From NCBI RefSeq assembly GCF_018829635.1, contig NZ_JAHKKG010000013.1, forward strand, positions 1-64,000: a stretch of 64,000 nucleotides of DNA. The letters are read 5' to 3'. Made by a program: the position numbers and the translations under genes. This DNA is from Paractinoplanes bogorensis. GTDB taxonomy: Bacteria > Actinomycetota > Actinomycetes > Mycobacteriales > Micromonosporaceae. A model generated the notes under the pieces. That model was not told the origin of the DNA. It was given only the letters and a program-made list of their open reading frames with translations, and did no database searches. Each line of letters begins with the position of its first letter. Position 1 is the stretch's first letter. Of this stretch, positions 16,257 through 25,011 are shown piece after piece.

Positions 16257-17441
16257 GTGAACCTCAAATTCGACTTCACCGATCGATTTACAAGAATATC
16301 CAAGGCCGCCACTGTCGCCGGCATGGCGCTGACGCTGGCCGCGGTCGCCGCCTGCGCCCCGGCCGAGGGCGAGGGCACCGGCACCGCCGGTGGTGCCGAA
16401 GGCCAGGACGTCTCGGAGTTCGTCACCGCGGTGAGCGAGCACGAGAAAGGCCCGACCACGTTCGCCGGCCCGACCAGCGGCAAGCCCGCCCCGACCGGAA
16501 AGAACCTCGCGGTCATCCCGTGCGGTGTGGCCGTCGGTGGCTGCAACACCCCGGGCGAGGCGGCCAAGGCGGCGGCCGAGGGCATCGGCTGGAAGGTCAC
16601 CGTCTACGACGGTCAGGCCAACCCGCGGACCCAGAACCAGATGGTGCTCAACGCCATCTCCGGCGGCGCCGACGCGATCATCACCGTGGCCGTCGACCAG
16701 AAGCTGATCCAGCAGGGCCTGGAGGCGGCCAAGAAGGCCGGTGTGCCGGTCATCTCGATGAACAACGGCACCGGTACGCCGAACCCGCAGGTCGCCAGCA
16801 GCGACAAGTTCACCTTCACGGCCGACGTCTCGCCGGACTACGGCGGCAACGGCAAGATGCAGGCCGAATGGGTCATCGCGCAGTCCAAGGGCAACGCGGT
16901 GGTGATGCCGGTCGTCACCCAGGAGTACACCTCCAACACGGTCACCTTCGAGGCGTTCAAGAAGGAGATGGCCCGCTGCTCCACCTGCAAGGTGCTCGAC
17001 CCGGTGGACTTCACCACCGCCGAGATCGCCTCCGGCGCGCTCGGTACGCGCACGGTCGCCGCGCTGCAGAGCAAGCCGGACGTCAACTTCATCTACACCG
17101 GGTTCGACTCGGCCGCCGCGGCCGAGGTCACCTCGATCATGCAGGCCGGCCTGGCCAACCGGGTCCAGCTGGTGAGCGCGGTCGGTGACCCGATCAACCG
17201 GGAGTTCATCCGCAAGGGCCAGGTGCAGGGCGCGACCGTGGTGGAGATCCCGTCGATGCTCGGCTACGCCGCGATCGACCAGGTCATCCGGGTCCTCGGC
17301 GGGGAAAAGGTGTTCGAGCCGCAGAACCAGGGCGCCGGTGTGGTGCTGCTGACCAAGAACAACATGATCGGTAACGAGGAGCCCTGGCCGCTCGCGTTCG
17401 ACGTCAAGGCGGCGTACCACAAGCTCTGGGGCGTGCAGTGA
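16257..17441 (+). CDS. CUT2 sugar-type ABC importer, substrate-binding lipoprotein
   Basis: A 394-residue RbsB-like periplasmic-binding protein. The lipoprotein signal ends LAAVAAC (cysteine ~33). The fold includes KNLAVIPCGVAVGGC, a Q-rich segment NPRTQNQMVLNAISGGADAI, ITVAVDQKLIQQGLEAAKKAG, and INREFIRKGQVQGATVVEIP. Two extra cysteine pairs (PCGVAVGGC, CSTCK) are unusual and may form disulfides. The start is GTG with AAGGGGAG upstream. It captures the operon substrate outside the cell; the ligand cannot be read from sequence. Stop overlaps the ATPase gene by GTGA. Confidence 0.92.
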   Translation: MNLKFDFTDRFTRISKAATVAGMALTLAAVAACAPAEGEGTGTAGGAEGQDVSEFVTAVSEHEKGPTTFAGPTSGKPAPTGKNLAVIPCGVAVGGCNTPGEAAKAAAEGIGWKVTVYDGQANPRTQNQMVLNAISGGADAIITVAVDQKLIQQGLEAAKKAGVPVISMNNGTGTPNPQVASSDKFTFTADVSPDYGGNGKMQAEWVIAQSKGNAVVMPVVTQEYTSNTVTFEAFKKEMARCSTCKVLDPVDFTTAEIASGALGTRTVAALQSKPDVNFIYTGFDSAAAAEVTSIMQAGLANRVQLVSAVGDPINREFIRKGQVQGATVVEIPSMLGYAAIDQVIRVLGGEKVFEPQNQGAGVVLLTKNNMIGNEEPWPLAFDVKAAYHKLWGVQ

Positions 17442-18928
17442 CCGGCTCCCCAGCCGCGGAGGTCCTGGTGGCCCGTGGGGTCACCAAGGCCTTCGGCCCC
17501 ACCGTCGCGGTCGCCGGGATCACCCTCGGCGTCCGCGCCGGGGAGGTCCACGCGGTGGCCGGCGCCAACGGAAGCGGCAAGTCCACCCTCATCAAGATCC
17601 TGACCGGTGTGCACGGCCAGGACGAGGGTGACCTGCTGCTCGACGGCGAGGTGCAGAACTGGTCCTCGCCGGCCGACTCCCGGCGCGCCGGGGTCGGCGT
17701 GGTGCACCAGGAAGCTCCGCTGGTCGAGAAGCTCACCGTGGCCGAGTGCGTCGACCTGCTCGGCGGCTACCCGAGCGCCAAGCAGTTCTTCCTCAGCAAC
17801 AAAGCGGCCCGGGTACGCACCCAGAAGCTGCTCGACGAGCACGAGGTCCCGGTCGACGCCCGGGAGCTCTGCTCCTCGCTCAGCCCGGCCGAGCGGGCGA
17901 TGGTCTCCCTCGCGGTGGCGATGGACCAGGGCAGCCGGGTGCTGATCCTGGACGAGGTCACCGCGGCGCTGCCCCAGGACGAGGCCGATCAGGTGCTCGC
18001 CCTGGTGCGGCGGCTGGCCGACCGCGGCTGCGCGGTCCTGATGATCACCCACCGGCTCGACGAGATCGAGCGGTACGCGGACCGCACCTCGGTGCTGACC
18101 GCGGGCCGGCTGGTCTACTCCGGTGCGACCGGCGAGATCAGCGCCGAGCAGATCATCGAGCACATGCTCCCCGAGGAGGGTGCGCAGGAAATCGTCTCCT
18201 CGGGAGAGAAGACCGCAGGCGGACAGGTGCTGATCACGGTCCGCGACCTCGCCGGTCAGCGGCTCGCGCCCTTGAGTTTCGAGGTGCGGGCGGGCGAGAT
18301 CCTCGGCTTCGCGGGCCTGCCCGACGCCGGCATCGACGACCTGGCCATGCTGCTCTGCGGCGGCGTGCCCGGCACCGGCACCCTGACCGGCCGGGGCCGC
18401 ACCGCGAACGGCCCGTGGACCCCGTCCGCGGCGCGCCGGGCCGGGCTGGCCCTGGTGCCCCGCGACCGGCTCACCAACGGCGCGGTCGCGCTGATGACCA
18501 TCACCGACAACGTGGCGCTGCCCGACCAGCGCCGCTACTGGCACCGGACCCGGGCCCGCCGCGCCACCGTCCGCGACGTGATCACCGAGCTGGACGTGCG
18601 GCCGGCCGACCCGGGCCTGTCCGTCGGCAACCTCAGCGGCGGCAACCAGCAGAAGGTCATCCTCGGCAAGTGGCTGGCCACCCGGCCGGACGTGCTGGTC
18701 CTGGACGACCCCACCAACGGCGTCGATCCGGCGGCCCGGCTGCGGATGTTCGCCGCCGTGCGGGCCCGCGTCGACGACGGCGCGGCGGCGATCCTGCTCT
18801 CCTCCGAGGTCGAGCAGCTCACCACGTACTGCGATCGGGTCCTGGTCCTTCGCCCCGGCCGGCCGGCCGAGGAACTGACCGCCCCCGACAACCCCACTCA
18901 CCTGGCGCGCCTGATGGCGCAGCAGTAG
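17438..18928 (+). CDS. CUT2 sugar-type ABC importer, double ATPase (RbsA-like)
   Basis: A 496-residue tandem ATPase. The first domain has an intact Walker A (GANGSGKST, near residue 42), Q-loop VVHQEAPLVEKLTV, signature LSPAERAMVSLAVAM, Walker B VLILDEVTAALP and H-loop ITHR. The second domain lacks a Walker A (GFAGLPDAGIDDLAMLL) but keeps signature LSGGNQQKVILGKWL and Walker B VLVLDDPTNGVDP, as in RbsA/XylG proteins. Overlaps the binding-protein gene by 4 bp; the permease follows after 18 bp. Confidence 0.94.
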   Translation: MTGSPAAEVLVARGVTKAFGPTVAVAGITLGVRAGEVHAVAGANGSGKSTLIKILTGVHGQDEGDLLLDGEVQNWSSPADSRRAGVGVVHQEAPLVEKLTVAECVDLLGGYPSAKQFFLSNKAARVRTQKLLDEHEVPVDARELCSSLSPAERAMVSLAVAMDQGSRVLILDEVTAALPQDEADQVLALVRRLADRGCAVLMITHRLDEIERYADRTSVLTAGRLVYSGATGEISAEQIIEHMLPEEGAQEIVSSGEKTAGGQVLITVRDLAGQRLAPLSFEVRAGEILGFAGLPDAGIDDLAMLLCGGVPGTGTLTGRGRTANGPWTPSAARRAGLALVPRDRLTNGAVALMTITDNVALPDQRRYWHRTRARRATVRDVITELDVRPADPGLSVGNLSGGNQQKVILGKWLATRPDVLVLDDPTNGVDPAARLRMFAAVRARVDDGAAAILLSSEVEQLTTYCDRVLVLRPGRPAEELTAPDNPTHLARLMAQQ

Positions 18929-18946
18929 ATCGAGAGCGTGCGAGCC

Positions 18947-19969
18947 ATGGCACAGATCACGAACGTCGAGCGCCCCGAGGCGGTCGCGAAAGAGGCGACC
19001 GCGCCCTCCGGGTCCCAGCTCGGGCACTTCGCGGGAATCGCGATCCACAAATACGCGCAGGTCATCCTGCTGGTGGTGCTCGTCATCGGGTTCAGCCTGG
19101 CGACGCCGCGCTTCGCCACCCAGCAGAACTGGACGTCGCTGCTGGTCAGTCAGGCCGTGGTGGCGATGATGACGCTGGCCGTGCTGTTCCCGCTGATCGT
19201 CGGCGAGTTCGACCTCTCGGTCGGCTACTCGCTGGGCTTCAGCGCGATGCTCGGCGCCTACCTGACCGGCCAGAACTGGCCGGTGCCGATGATCCTGCTG
19301 GCGATGCTGGTCTTCGGGGTGTTCATCGGCGTGGTCAACGGCGTACTCAACGTGTACTTCAAAATCAACTCGTTCATCGCCACCCTCGGCATGGGCATCA
19401 TCCTGTCCGCGCTGACCCTGGCGCTGAGCAACGGCGCCATCCTGACCACCGTGCCGGGCGTGCTCGAGACGCTGGGCCGTGGTTACGTGGGCGGGATCGC
19501 CTGGGCGGTCTGGGCCGTCCTGCTGATCGCCGTGGTCTGCTACTACCTGCTCCAGCACACCCCGGTCGGTGCCCGTCTCTACGCCATCGGCGGTTCCGAG
19601 CGGGTGGCCTTCCTGGCCGGCGTGCGGACCAGCTGGTACAAGGTGCTCGCGTTCGGCCTGGCCGGAGCGATCGTCGCCGGGGCGGCCATGTTCCAGCTCG
19701 GGCAGGCCGGCTCGGCCACCCCCAGCATGGGCCCCGACCTGCTGCTGCCCGCGTACGCCGCCGCGTTCCTGGGCGTCACCACGTTCCGCCCCGGCTTCTA
19801 CAACGTGCCGGGTGTCATCGTCGCGATCCTGTTGCTCGCCGTCGGCTTCAACGGCTTGAGTCTGCTCGGCGTCCCGTTCTGGGTGCAGCCGATGTTCAAC
19901 GGTCTCGCGCTGCTCATCGCCGTGCTCTTCGCACGGCTCGCCTCTCGCCGGCTCGGTGCCGCGAAATAA
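18947..19969 (+). CDS. CUT2 sugar-type ABC importer, permease (RbsC-like)
   Basis: A 340-residue membrane protein with about ten hydrophobic segments. The family stretch LIVGEFDLSVGYSLGFSAM is followed by GVVNGVLNVYFKINSFIATLGM and the coupling region ARLYAIGGSERVAFLAGVRTS. The ATG (M-A-Q-I-T-N) is preferred, with GAGAG about ten bases upstream; a GTG three codons earlier is possible but too close to that SD. With the two genes before it, it forms a single-permease CUT2 importer. Confidence 0.92.
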   Translation: MAQITNVERPEAVAKEATAPSGSQLGHFAGIAIHKYAQVILLVVLVIGFSLATPRFATQQNWTSLLVSQAVVAMMTLAVLFPLIVGEFDLSVGYSLGFSAMLGAYLTGQNWPVPMILLAMLVFGVFIGVVNGVLNVYFKINSFIATLGMGIILSALTLALSNGAILTTVPGVLETLGRGYVGGIAWAVWAVLLIAVVCYYLLQHTPVGARLYAIGGSERVAFLAGVRTSWYKVLAFGLAGAIVAGAAMFQLGQAGSATPSMGPDLLLPAYAAAFLGVTTFRPGFYNVPGVIVAILLLAVGFNGLSLLGVPFWVQPMFNGLALLIAVLFARLASRRLGAAK

Positions 19970-19986
19970 GGAAGAGGACATCCCTC

Positions 19987-20913
19987 ATGCTCAACGTTCC
20001 CAACCCGCTGCTCATCCTCGCGATGGATCATCGAGCGGTGATGCGCGGCTTGTTCGGCGACGGACTGACGCCCGAGCAGCAGACCGAACGGTTCGGCCAT
20101 GCCAAGGACCTGGCGTTCCGGGCGCTGCTCGAGGTGGCCGACGCCGGCCTGGTGCAGCCGGCCAACACCGGCGTGCTGATCGACGACCAGTACGGGTCGG
20201 CGGTCATTCCGAAGGTCAAGGACGCCGGCTACACGCTGATTCTGCCGGTCGAGGCGAGCCGCAGCCCCAAGTTCGACATCCGCACCGGCGAGTTCATCCT
20301 GGAGCACGGCGACGACTTCGGAGACCACCTGCCGCTCGGCACGGTCGACATGGTCAAGGCGCTGATCGTGCACAACCCGGCGCTGGAGGAGGACCGCCGC
20401 CGGCGCCAGGTCGAGCGGGCCGCGACGGTCTCCAAGTGGGCCATCGACAACGGCGTCCCGTTCATGCTCGAGCTGCTCTGCCCGCCCACCGCCGAGCAGC
20501 TGGAGGAGGCCGGCGACCTCGACACCTACCGGCGTACGGCGCACGCCGACCTGGTCTGCCGCTCGATCGACGAGTACCAGGCGGGCGGGGTGTGGCCGTC
20601 GGTGTGGAAGCTCGAGCCGCTGGCCTCGGACGACGACTACCGCCGGGTGTCCGCGCAGTGCCTGGGCGGCGCCCCGCACGAGACGTCGCTGATCCTGCTC
20701 GGCGGCGGCGCGGACCTCGACCAGGTGGAGACCTGGCTGCGCGAGATCAACGGGGTGCCCGGCTTCATCGGCTTCGCGATCGGGCGCAGCCTGTGGCAGA
20801 ACGAGTTCCGTGAGCTGTTCGCCGGCCGGGCCACCGACGAGGAGACGGTGGCCGGGATCCGCGCCAACATCGAGCGGGTCGTCGGCGCGTACACCGGAGC
20901 GGCCGCGAAATGA
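19987..20913 (+). CDS. DUF2090/Cgl0159-like (beta/alpha)8 aldolase-type protein
   Basis: A 308-residue protein. PLLILAMDHRAVMRGLFG at the N-terminus, then LVQPANTGVLIDDQYG, LILPVEASRSPKFD, PFMLELLCPP and WKLEPLASDDDYRRVS resemble the TIM-barrel domain fused to the C-terminus of some IolC kinases (DUF2090) and its free-standing actinobacterial form (Cgl0159 type), found with inositol genes. An aldolase-like cleavage of a phosphorylated sugar acid or keto-sugar is plausible but unproven. SD GGAAGAGGA is clear. It lies between the importer and the sugar kinase gene, consistent with acting after phosphorylation. Confidence 0.8.
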   Translation: MLNVPNPLLILAMDHRAVMRGLFGDGLTPEQQTERFGHAKDLAFRALLEVADAGLVQPANTGVLIDDQYGSAVIPKVKDAGYTLILPVEASRSPKFDIRTGEFILEHGDDFGDHLPLGTVDMVKALIVHNPALEEDRRRRQVERAATVSKWAIDNGVPFMLELLCPPTAEQLEEAGDLDTYRRTAHADLVCRSIDEYQAGGVWPSVWKLEPLASDDDYRRVSAQCLGGAPHETSLILLGGGADLDQVETWLREINGVPGFIGFAIGRSLWQNEFRELFAGRATDEETVAGIRANIERVVGAYTGAAAK

Positions 20914-22268
20914 GCACTCACGCCGGGGTCTCGGTCGGCATCGACATCGGGACCACGACCATCAAGGCGCTGGCCGCCGCGTCGGACGGCGGGCAGCTGG
21001 CCGTCGCCCGGCGGGCCACGCCCTGGCGGGACGAGGCGGGCTCGCGAGTGTTGCGGGCCGACGACCTCGGCGTGGTGCTGCACGACCTGCTGACCGAACT
21101 GGCCGCGGCGCTCCCGGGCGTGCGGGCCGAGGCGATCGGGTTCACCGGTCTGGCCGAGGCGGGCTATCCCCTCGATGCCACGGGCGCACCGCTGGCCCCG
21201 GCGTTCGCGTGGTTCGACCCCAACGGCAAAGATCAGGCTTCCCGCGTACGGGCGGAGGCCGGCCCCGAATATCCCGGAGTCACCGGCCTCCCGGTGTCGG
21301 ACCGCTGGTCGTTGCCGAAACTGGCCTGGCTCACCGGAGAGCGGGGCCTGCGCCCGGTGACCTGGCTGAGCCTGCCCGAGTGGGCCGCGGTGTGGGCCGG
21401 TGGCCGTCCGGTCGCCGAGCTCTCGCTGGCTACCCGCACCGGCATGCTCGACGTGGCCGGCCGCCGCTGGTGGGACCGGGCCGTCGCCTGGGCCGGTCTG
21501 CCCGCGGCCGGCCTGCCCGAACTGGTCACCGCGGGGACGCCCACCGGCCGGGCCCACGCCGCCCTGCCGTTCGCCGCCGGCGCCACGATCACGGTGGCCG
21601 GGCACGACCACGTCACCGCGATGGTCGGCGCGGGCGCGCTCGGTCCGGGCGACGCCTTCAGCAGCTACGGCACCGGGGAGGCCGTGCTGCGTACCACCGA
21701 ACCGGCCCGCGATCCGGGTGACCTGGCGGCGGTCGTGGCGGCGGGCGCCACCCGCGGGCCGCACGTGATCGCGGGCGCCGACTACCTGATGGCCGCGCTC
21801 GGCTCGGGCCGGCTGCAGAGCGCGATCCTCGACGACCGGCTCGGCCGCGACCGCACCCCGGCCGCGGTGACCGCGCTCGGCGAAGCCGCGGCCCGGACCG
21901 CCCCGGCGGCCGGCAGTGAACCGGCCGACGCGGCTACGCCGATCGACCCGGCCGCGCTGACCGCTCGGCTCACCGCGTTCGACGACGGCCGGGCCTGGGC
22001 CACCGTCGTCGACCTCACCGCGCGGCGCTGTGCCGACGCGTTGCGCCTGCTCGGGCCGTACGCGCCCGATCAGAAGCGGCTGATCACCGCGGGCGGCTGG
22101 TACGGGTCGGCCTACATCCGGGCCGTCCGCGCCCGCGTGCTCGGCGACCACCTCATTCCGGCGAGCACGGAGGCCGGGGCGCGCGGCGCGGCCCGGTTGG
22201 CGGCGCTCGCCGCGGGCATGATCACGGACCTCGGCGACTGGCCCGACGACTGGAGAGACCACTCATGA
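20910..22268 (+). CDS. FGGY-family carbohydrate kinase
   Basis: A 452-residue kinase of the FGGY/ASKHA fold. The N-terminal phosphate-binding segment is VGIDIGTTTIKALAA. The substrate region has AFAWFDPNGKDQAS and GHDHVTAMVGAGALGPGDAF; the adenosine segment is LITAGGWYGSAYIRAVRARVLG. These enzymes phosphorylate sugars or polyols with ATP. Which one cannot be deduced; the FGGY group covers xylulose, ribulose, gluconate, glycerol, erythritol and others. It overlaps both neighbours by 4 bp. Its product is the most likely inducer for the DeoR regulator. Confidence 0.88.
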   Translation: MSTHAGVSVGIDIGTTTIKALAAASDGGQLAVARRATPWRDEAGSRVLRADDLGVVLHDLLTELAAALPGVRAEAIGFTGLAEAGYPLDATGAPLAPAFAWFDPNGKDQASRVRAEAGPEYPGVTGLPVSDRWSLPKLAWLTGERGLRPVTWLSLPEWAAVWAGGRPVAELSLATRTGMLDVAGRRWWDRAVAWAGLPAAGLPELVTAGTPTGRAHAALPFAAGATITVAGHDHVTAMVGAGALGPGDAFSSYGTGEAVLRTTEPARDPGDLAAVVAAGATRGPHVIAGADYLMAALGSGRLQSAILDDRLGRDRTPAAVTALGEAAARTAPAAGSEPADAATPIDPAALTARLTAFDDGRAWATVVDLTARRCADALRLLGPYAPDQKRLITAGGWYGSAYIRAVRARVLGDHLIPASTEAGARGAARLAALAAGMITDLGDWPDDWRDHS

Positions 22269-23107
22269 CGTCCCACCCCATCAGCGGATACACGCGCGTC
22301 TACGCGCACTTCGCCTACCCGAGCGAACACGTACGCACCCCGGGCGTGTTCAACGCGTACTTCCGCCGTCGAGGTATCGATGCAGTCTGCATCCCGGTCA
22401 AGGTGGCGCCGGCCGGGCTGGCCGCGGCCGTCGCCATGTGCCGGAGCTGGGAGAACCTGGCCGGCATCGGGGTCACCATGCCGCACAAGGAGACCATCGC
22501 CGGGCTGCTCGACGAGCGGACCGAGGGCGTACGGCGGGCCGGGGCCAGCAACGTGATCAAGCGGCTGCCCGACGGCCGGCTGCTCGGCGGACAGCTCGAC
22601 GGCTACGGCTTCGTGCACGGGCTGAAGACCAACGGGTTCGACCCGGCCGGCTCCCGTGCGCTGCTGCTCGGGGCGGGCGGGAGCGCCCGGGCCGTGGCCA
22701 TGGAGCTCGCCCTCAACGGCATCGCCGCGCTGCGCATCGCCAACCGCTCGCGCGACCGGGCCGAGGCCCTCGCTGCCGACGTGCGACGCGAATTTCCTGA
22801 GCTTGCCGTCTCGGTGGCCGATGCCTCCACCGTGCAGGACGCCACCCTCATCGTGAACACCACCTCGGTCGGCATGAAACCGGACGACCCGCTGCCGGTC
22901 GACCTGTCCGGGCTCACCCCGCAGGTGACCGTGGCCGACATCATCATGAAGCCCGAGGTCACGCCGCTTCTGGAGGCCGCCCGCGAGCGGGGCTGCGCGA
23001 TCCACCCCGGCCTGCAGATGCTGGTCGGCCAGCTCGACGTCACGGCCGAGTGGCTGGACCTCGCTCCCGCTCGCGAGGCCGTCGGTGACATGGCGGTGGC
23101 CCGATGA
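22265..23107 (+). CDS. Shikimate dehydrogenase-like NAD(P) oxidoreductase
   Basis: A 280-residue AroE-like protein. The substrate domain has GIGVTMPHKETIAGLLDE, with the catalytic lysine in PHK, and GGQLDGYGF, with the paired aspartate. The nucleotide domain has LLLGAGGSARAVAMELALNG and IANRSRDRAEAL, then TLIVNTTSVGM. The usual AroE N-terminal G-x-P-x-x-H-S-x-S-P substrate motif is altered to GYTRVYAHFAYPSEHV, lacking the Ser pair that binds the shikimate carboxylate. A different ring or polyol substrate is therefore likely. Location in a sugar operon, overlapping its neighbours by 4 bp, supports a catabolic cyclitol or quinate-like role. Confidence 0.85.
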   Translation: MTSHPISGYTRVYAHFAYPSEHVRTPGVFNAYFRRRGIDAVCIPVKVAPAGLAAAVAMCRSWENLAGIGVTMPHKETIAGLLDERTEGVRRAGASNVIKRLPDGRLLGGQLDGYGFVHGLKTNGFDPAGSRALLLGAGGSARAVAMELALNGIAALRIANRSRDRAEALAADVRREFPELAVSVADASTVQDATLIVNTTSVGMKPDDPLPVDLSGLTPQVTVADIIMKPEVTPLLEAARERGCAIHPGLQMLVGQLDVTAEWLDLAPAREAVGDMAVAR

Positions 23108-24123
23108 AGAGCATCCAGCTGAGTGGCGCCCGCGACGCCGCGCTCACCGACTTCGCCGACGAGCCCCTGGCCGCCGGGCAGGTGCGGGTACGCATGCGCC
23201 GAGTCGGGCTGTGCGGCTCCGACGCCCACTTCTACGACCACGGGCAGATCGGCCGGTTCCGGCTCGACGACGGCCCGGTCGTCATCGGCCACGAGGGCAG
23301 CGGCGAGGTGCTCGAGGTTGGCGACGGCGTCGACGGACTGGCCGTCGGCGACCGGGTGTCGATCGAACCGGGCATCGCGTGCGGGGAGTGCCGCGAGTGT
23401 CGTAACGGCACCTACAACCTGTGTGTGCGGATGACGTTCCTGGGCATGCCGCCGAACCACGGCCTGCTGCGTGAGCGCGTCGTGCTGCCCGCGCGCAACG
23501 TGCACCGCGTACCGGAAGAAGTGAACCTGGACGAAGCCGCCCTGCTCGAGCCCCTGTCGGTCGCGGTGTGGTCGGTGCAGCGGGCCCAGCTGGCCGCGGG
23601 GGAGCGGGTGCTGATCGCCGGCGCCGGACCGATCGGGCTGCTCGTGGCCCGGGTCGCCGTGGCCGAGGGCGCCGCCGAGGTGATCGTCACCGACATCGAC
23701 CGCGAGCGGCTCGACCGGATCGGCGCCGAACCGGGCGTGAAGGCGGTCGACGTGAGCGGCGGCTGGGACGGCGTGCCCGACGACCTCGATGTGTTCCTGG
23801 AGTGCTCGGGGGCACCGACCGCGCTCGACGACGGCATGGGCCGGCTGCGGCCGCGCGGACGGGCGGTGCTGGTCGGGGTGCCCGGCAAGCCGCAGATCGC
23901 CATCTCGTCGACGATCATCCGGTACGGCGAACTGTCGCTGACCGCCGTGCACCGCTACGCCGGCACCTGGCCCCGCGCGATCGAGCTGCTCGCGACCGGC
24001 AAAGTCGGACTGAGCGACCTGGTCACCGCGCGCTACTCGCTGAGCGAGACCCCGACGGCGCTGCTCGACGCGGCCGAGCGACGGGTCGCGCTCAAGGCGA
24101 TGATCGAGGTGGACGCGTCGTGA
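23104..24123 (+). CDS. Zinc-dependent polyol/alcohol dehydrogenase (sorbitol dehydrogenase type)
   Basis: A 339-residue medium-chain dehydrogenase. Catalytic zinc ligands are in VGLCGSDAHFYDHG and VVIGHEGSGEV. The structural zinc lobe is CGECRECRNGTYNLC with all four cysteines. The Rossmann motif is VLIAGAGPIGLLVARVA followed by VTDIDRERL, whose acidic residue suggests NAD over NADP. It resembles L-iditol/sorbitol dehydrogenases and would oxidise a secondary alcohol of a polyol or sugar. It overlaps the genes on both sides by 4 bp. Confidence 0.9.
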   Translation: MKSIQLSGARDAALTDFADEPLAAGQVRVRMRRVGLCGSDAHFYDHGQIGRFRLDDGPVVIGHEGSGEVLEVGDGVDGLAVGDRVSIEPGIACGECRECRNGTYNLCVRMTFLGMPPNHGLLRERVVLPARNVHRVPEEVNLDEAALLEPLSVAVWSVQRAQLAAGERVLIAGAGPIGLLVARVAVAEGAAEVIVTDIDRERLDRIGAEPGVKAVDVSGGWDGVPDDLDVFLECSGAPTALDDGMGRLRPRGRAVLVGVPGKPQIAISSTIIRYGELSLTAVHRYAGTWPRAIELLATGKVGLSDLVTARYSLSETPTALLDAAERRVALKAMIEVDAS

Positions 24124-24998
24124 TCCCGGACGGCAGCGTGTGGGCCGAGTTCGGGCCCGGCGACCAGGTCGGTGCGGTCAACCGGCAAACCCCTTCCCGC
24201 GTACGGAGGGCAGCCGCTCTCGTCCGTACGGGAAGCGTCTTCTCGTTGAATTGGGATCTGGCCCTGCCCGACCCGCCGATCCTGGGACGCGGGTCGCTGC
24301 GGCACCACCCGATCGACCTCGGCAACGGGTGGGACGACAAGTACGACAACTTCCACCCGCAGTCCGGGTCGCAGTGGGACGGCCTGTCGCACGTACGGCA
24401 TCCGAAGTTCGGTTTCTATCAGGGCCACACGGACGAGCAGGTGCGCGACGCGGCCGATCCGAAGCTGGGCATCGACCACTGGGCCCGGCGTGGCCTGGCC
24501 GGTCGCTGGGTGCTGGCCGACCTCGCGACCGACTGCTCGGTGCAGACGGCGTTCACGGCGGATCAGGTGCAGGCCGCGCTCGACCGGCAGGGGGTGAGCG
24601 TCGAGGAAGGTGACATCCTGCTGCTGCACTTCGGCTGGACCACCTGGTACGAGACGCTCGACGCGGACGCCCGGGCCGCGCTCACCGGCTTCTTCCCGGC
24701 GCCCGGCCTGGCCGCCGGCCCCGAGATGGCGGAGTGGCTGACCGGGCTGCGGCTGTCCGCGATCGCCGCCGACTGCCCGGCCGTCGAGAGCATGCCGTTC
24801 GACATGTCCAGCTCCGACACGTTCCTGCACGACACCCTGATCCCGCTCCAGGCGCTCGCCGTCGGCGAGATGTTCCACCTGGGCCCGCTGGCCGCGCACT
24901 GCGCCGCCGACGGCGTCTACGAAGGCCTGTTCACCGCCGCTCCGCTGAACGTGCGCGGGGCCGCCGGGTCGACGGCCAACGCCCTGGCCCTGAAATAG
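24120..24998 (+). CDS. Cyclase family protein (kynurenine formamidase-like metal hydrolase)
   Basis: A 292-residue member of the putative cyclase family. Motifs: GDQVGAVN near residue 15, FSLNWDLALPDPP, then the diagnostic GSQWDGLSHVRH (W-D-x-x-x-H), metal-binding aspartate and histidines, followed by IDHWARRGLAGRWVLAD and ILLLHFGW. Members hydrolyse amide, lactone or ring bonds using a divalent metal. In this operon a lactonase after the dehydrogenase step is reasonable, though inferred. The GTG start overlaps the previous stop. Confidence 0.87.
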   Translation: MIPDGSVWAEFGPGDQVGAVNRQTPSRVRRAAALVRTGSVFSLNWDLALPDPPILGRGSLRHHPIDLGNGWDDKYDNFHPQSGSQWDGLSHVRHPKFGFYQGHTDEQVRDAADPKLGIDHWARRGLAGRWVLADLATDCSVQTAFTADQVQAALDRQGVSVEEGDILLLHFGWTTWYETLDADARAALTGFFPAPGLAAGPEMAEWLTGLRLSAIAADCPAVESMPFDMSSSDTFLHDTLIPLQALAVGEMFHLGPLAAHCAADGVYEGLFTAAPLNVRGAAGSTANALALK

Positions 24999-25011
24999 CA
25001 AGGAGTTCCAC

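Noticed and set aside
17264..20913. Very long alternative open frames on both strands (905 and 1055 residues) over the CUT2 transporter genes
   Set aside because: They are out-of-frame shadows in GC-rich DNA: Arg/Gly/Pro/Ala-rich, without domains. The transporter frames have complete motif sets and proper starts.
19987..22268. Firm assignment of the operon to myo-inositol catabolism
   Set aside because: No iolB, iolD, iolE or iolG-like genes are present, and the kinase is FGGY rather than PfkB type. Only the DUF2090-like protein hints at inositol.
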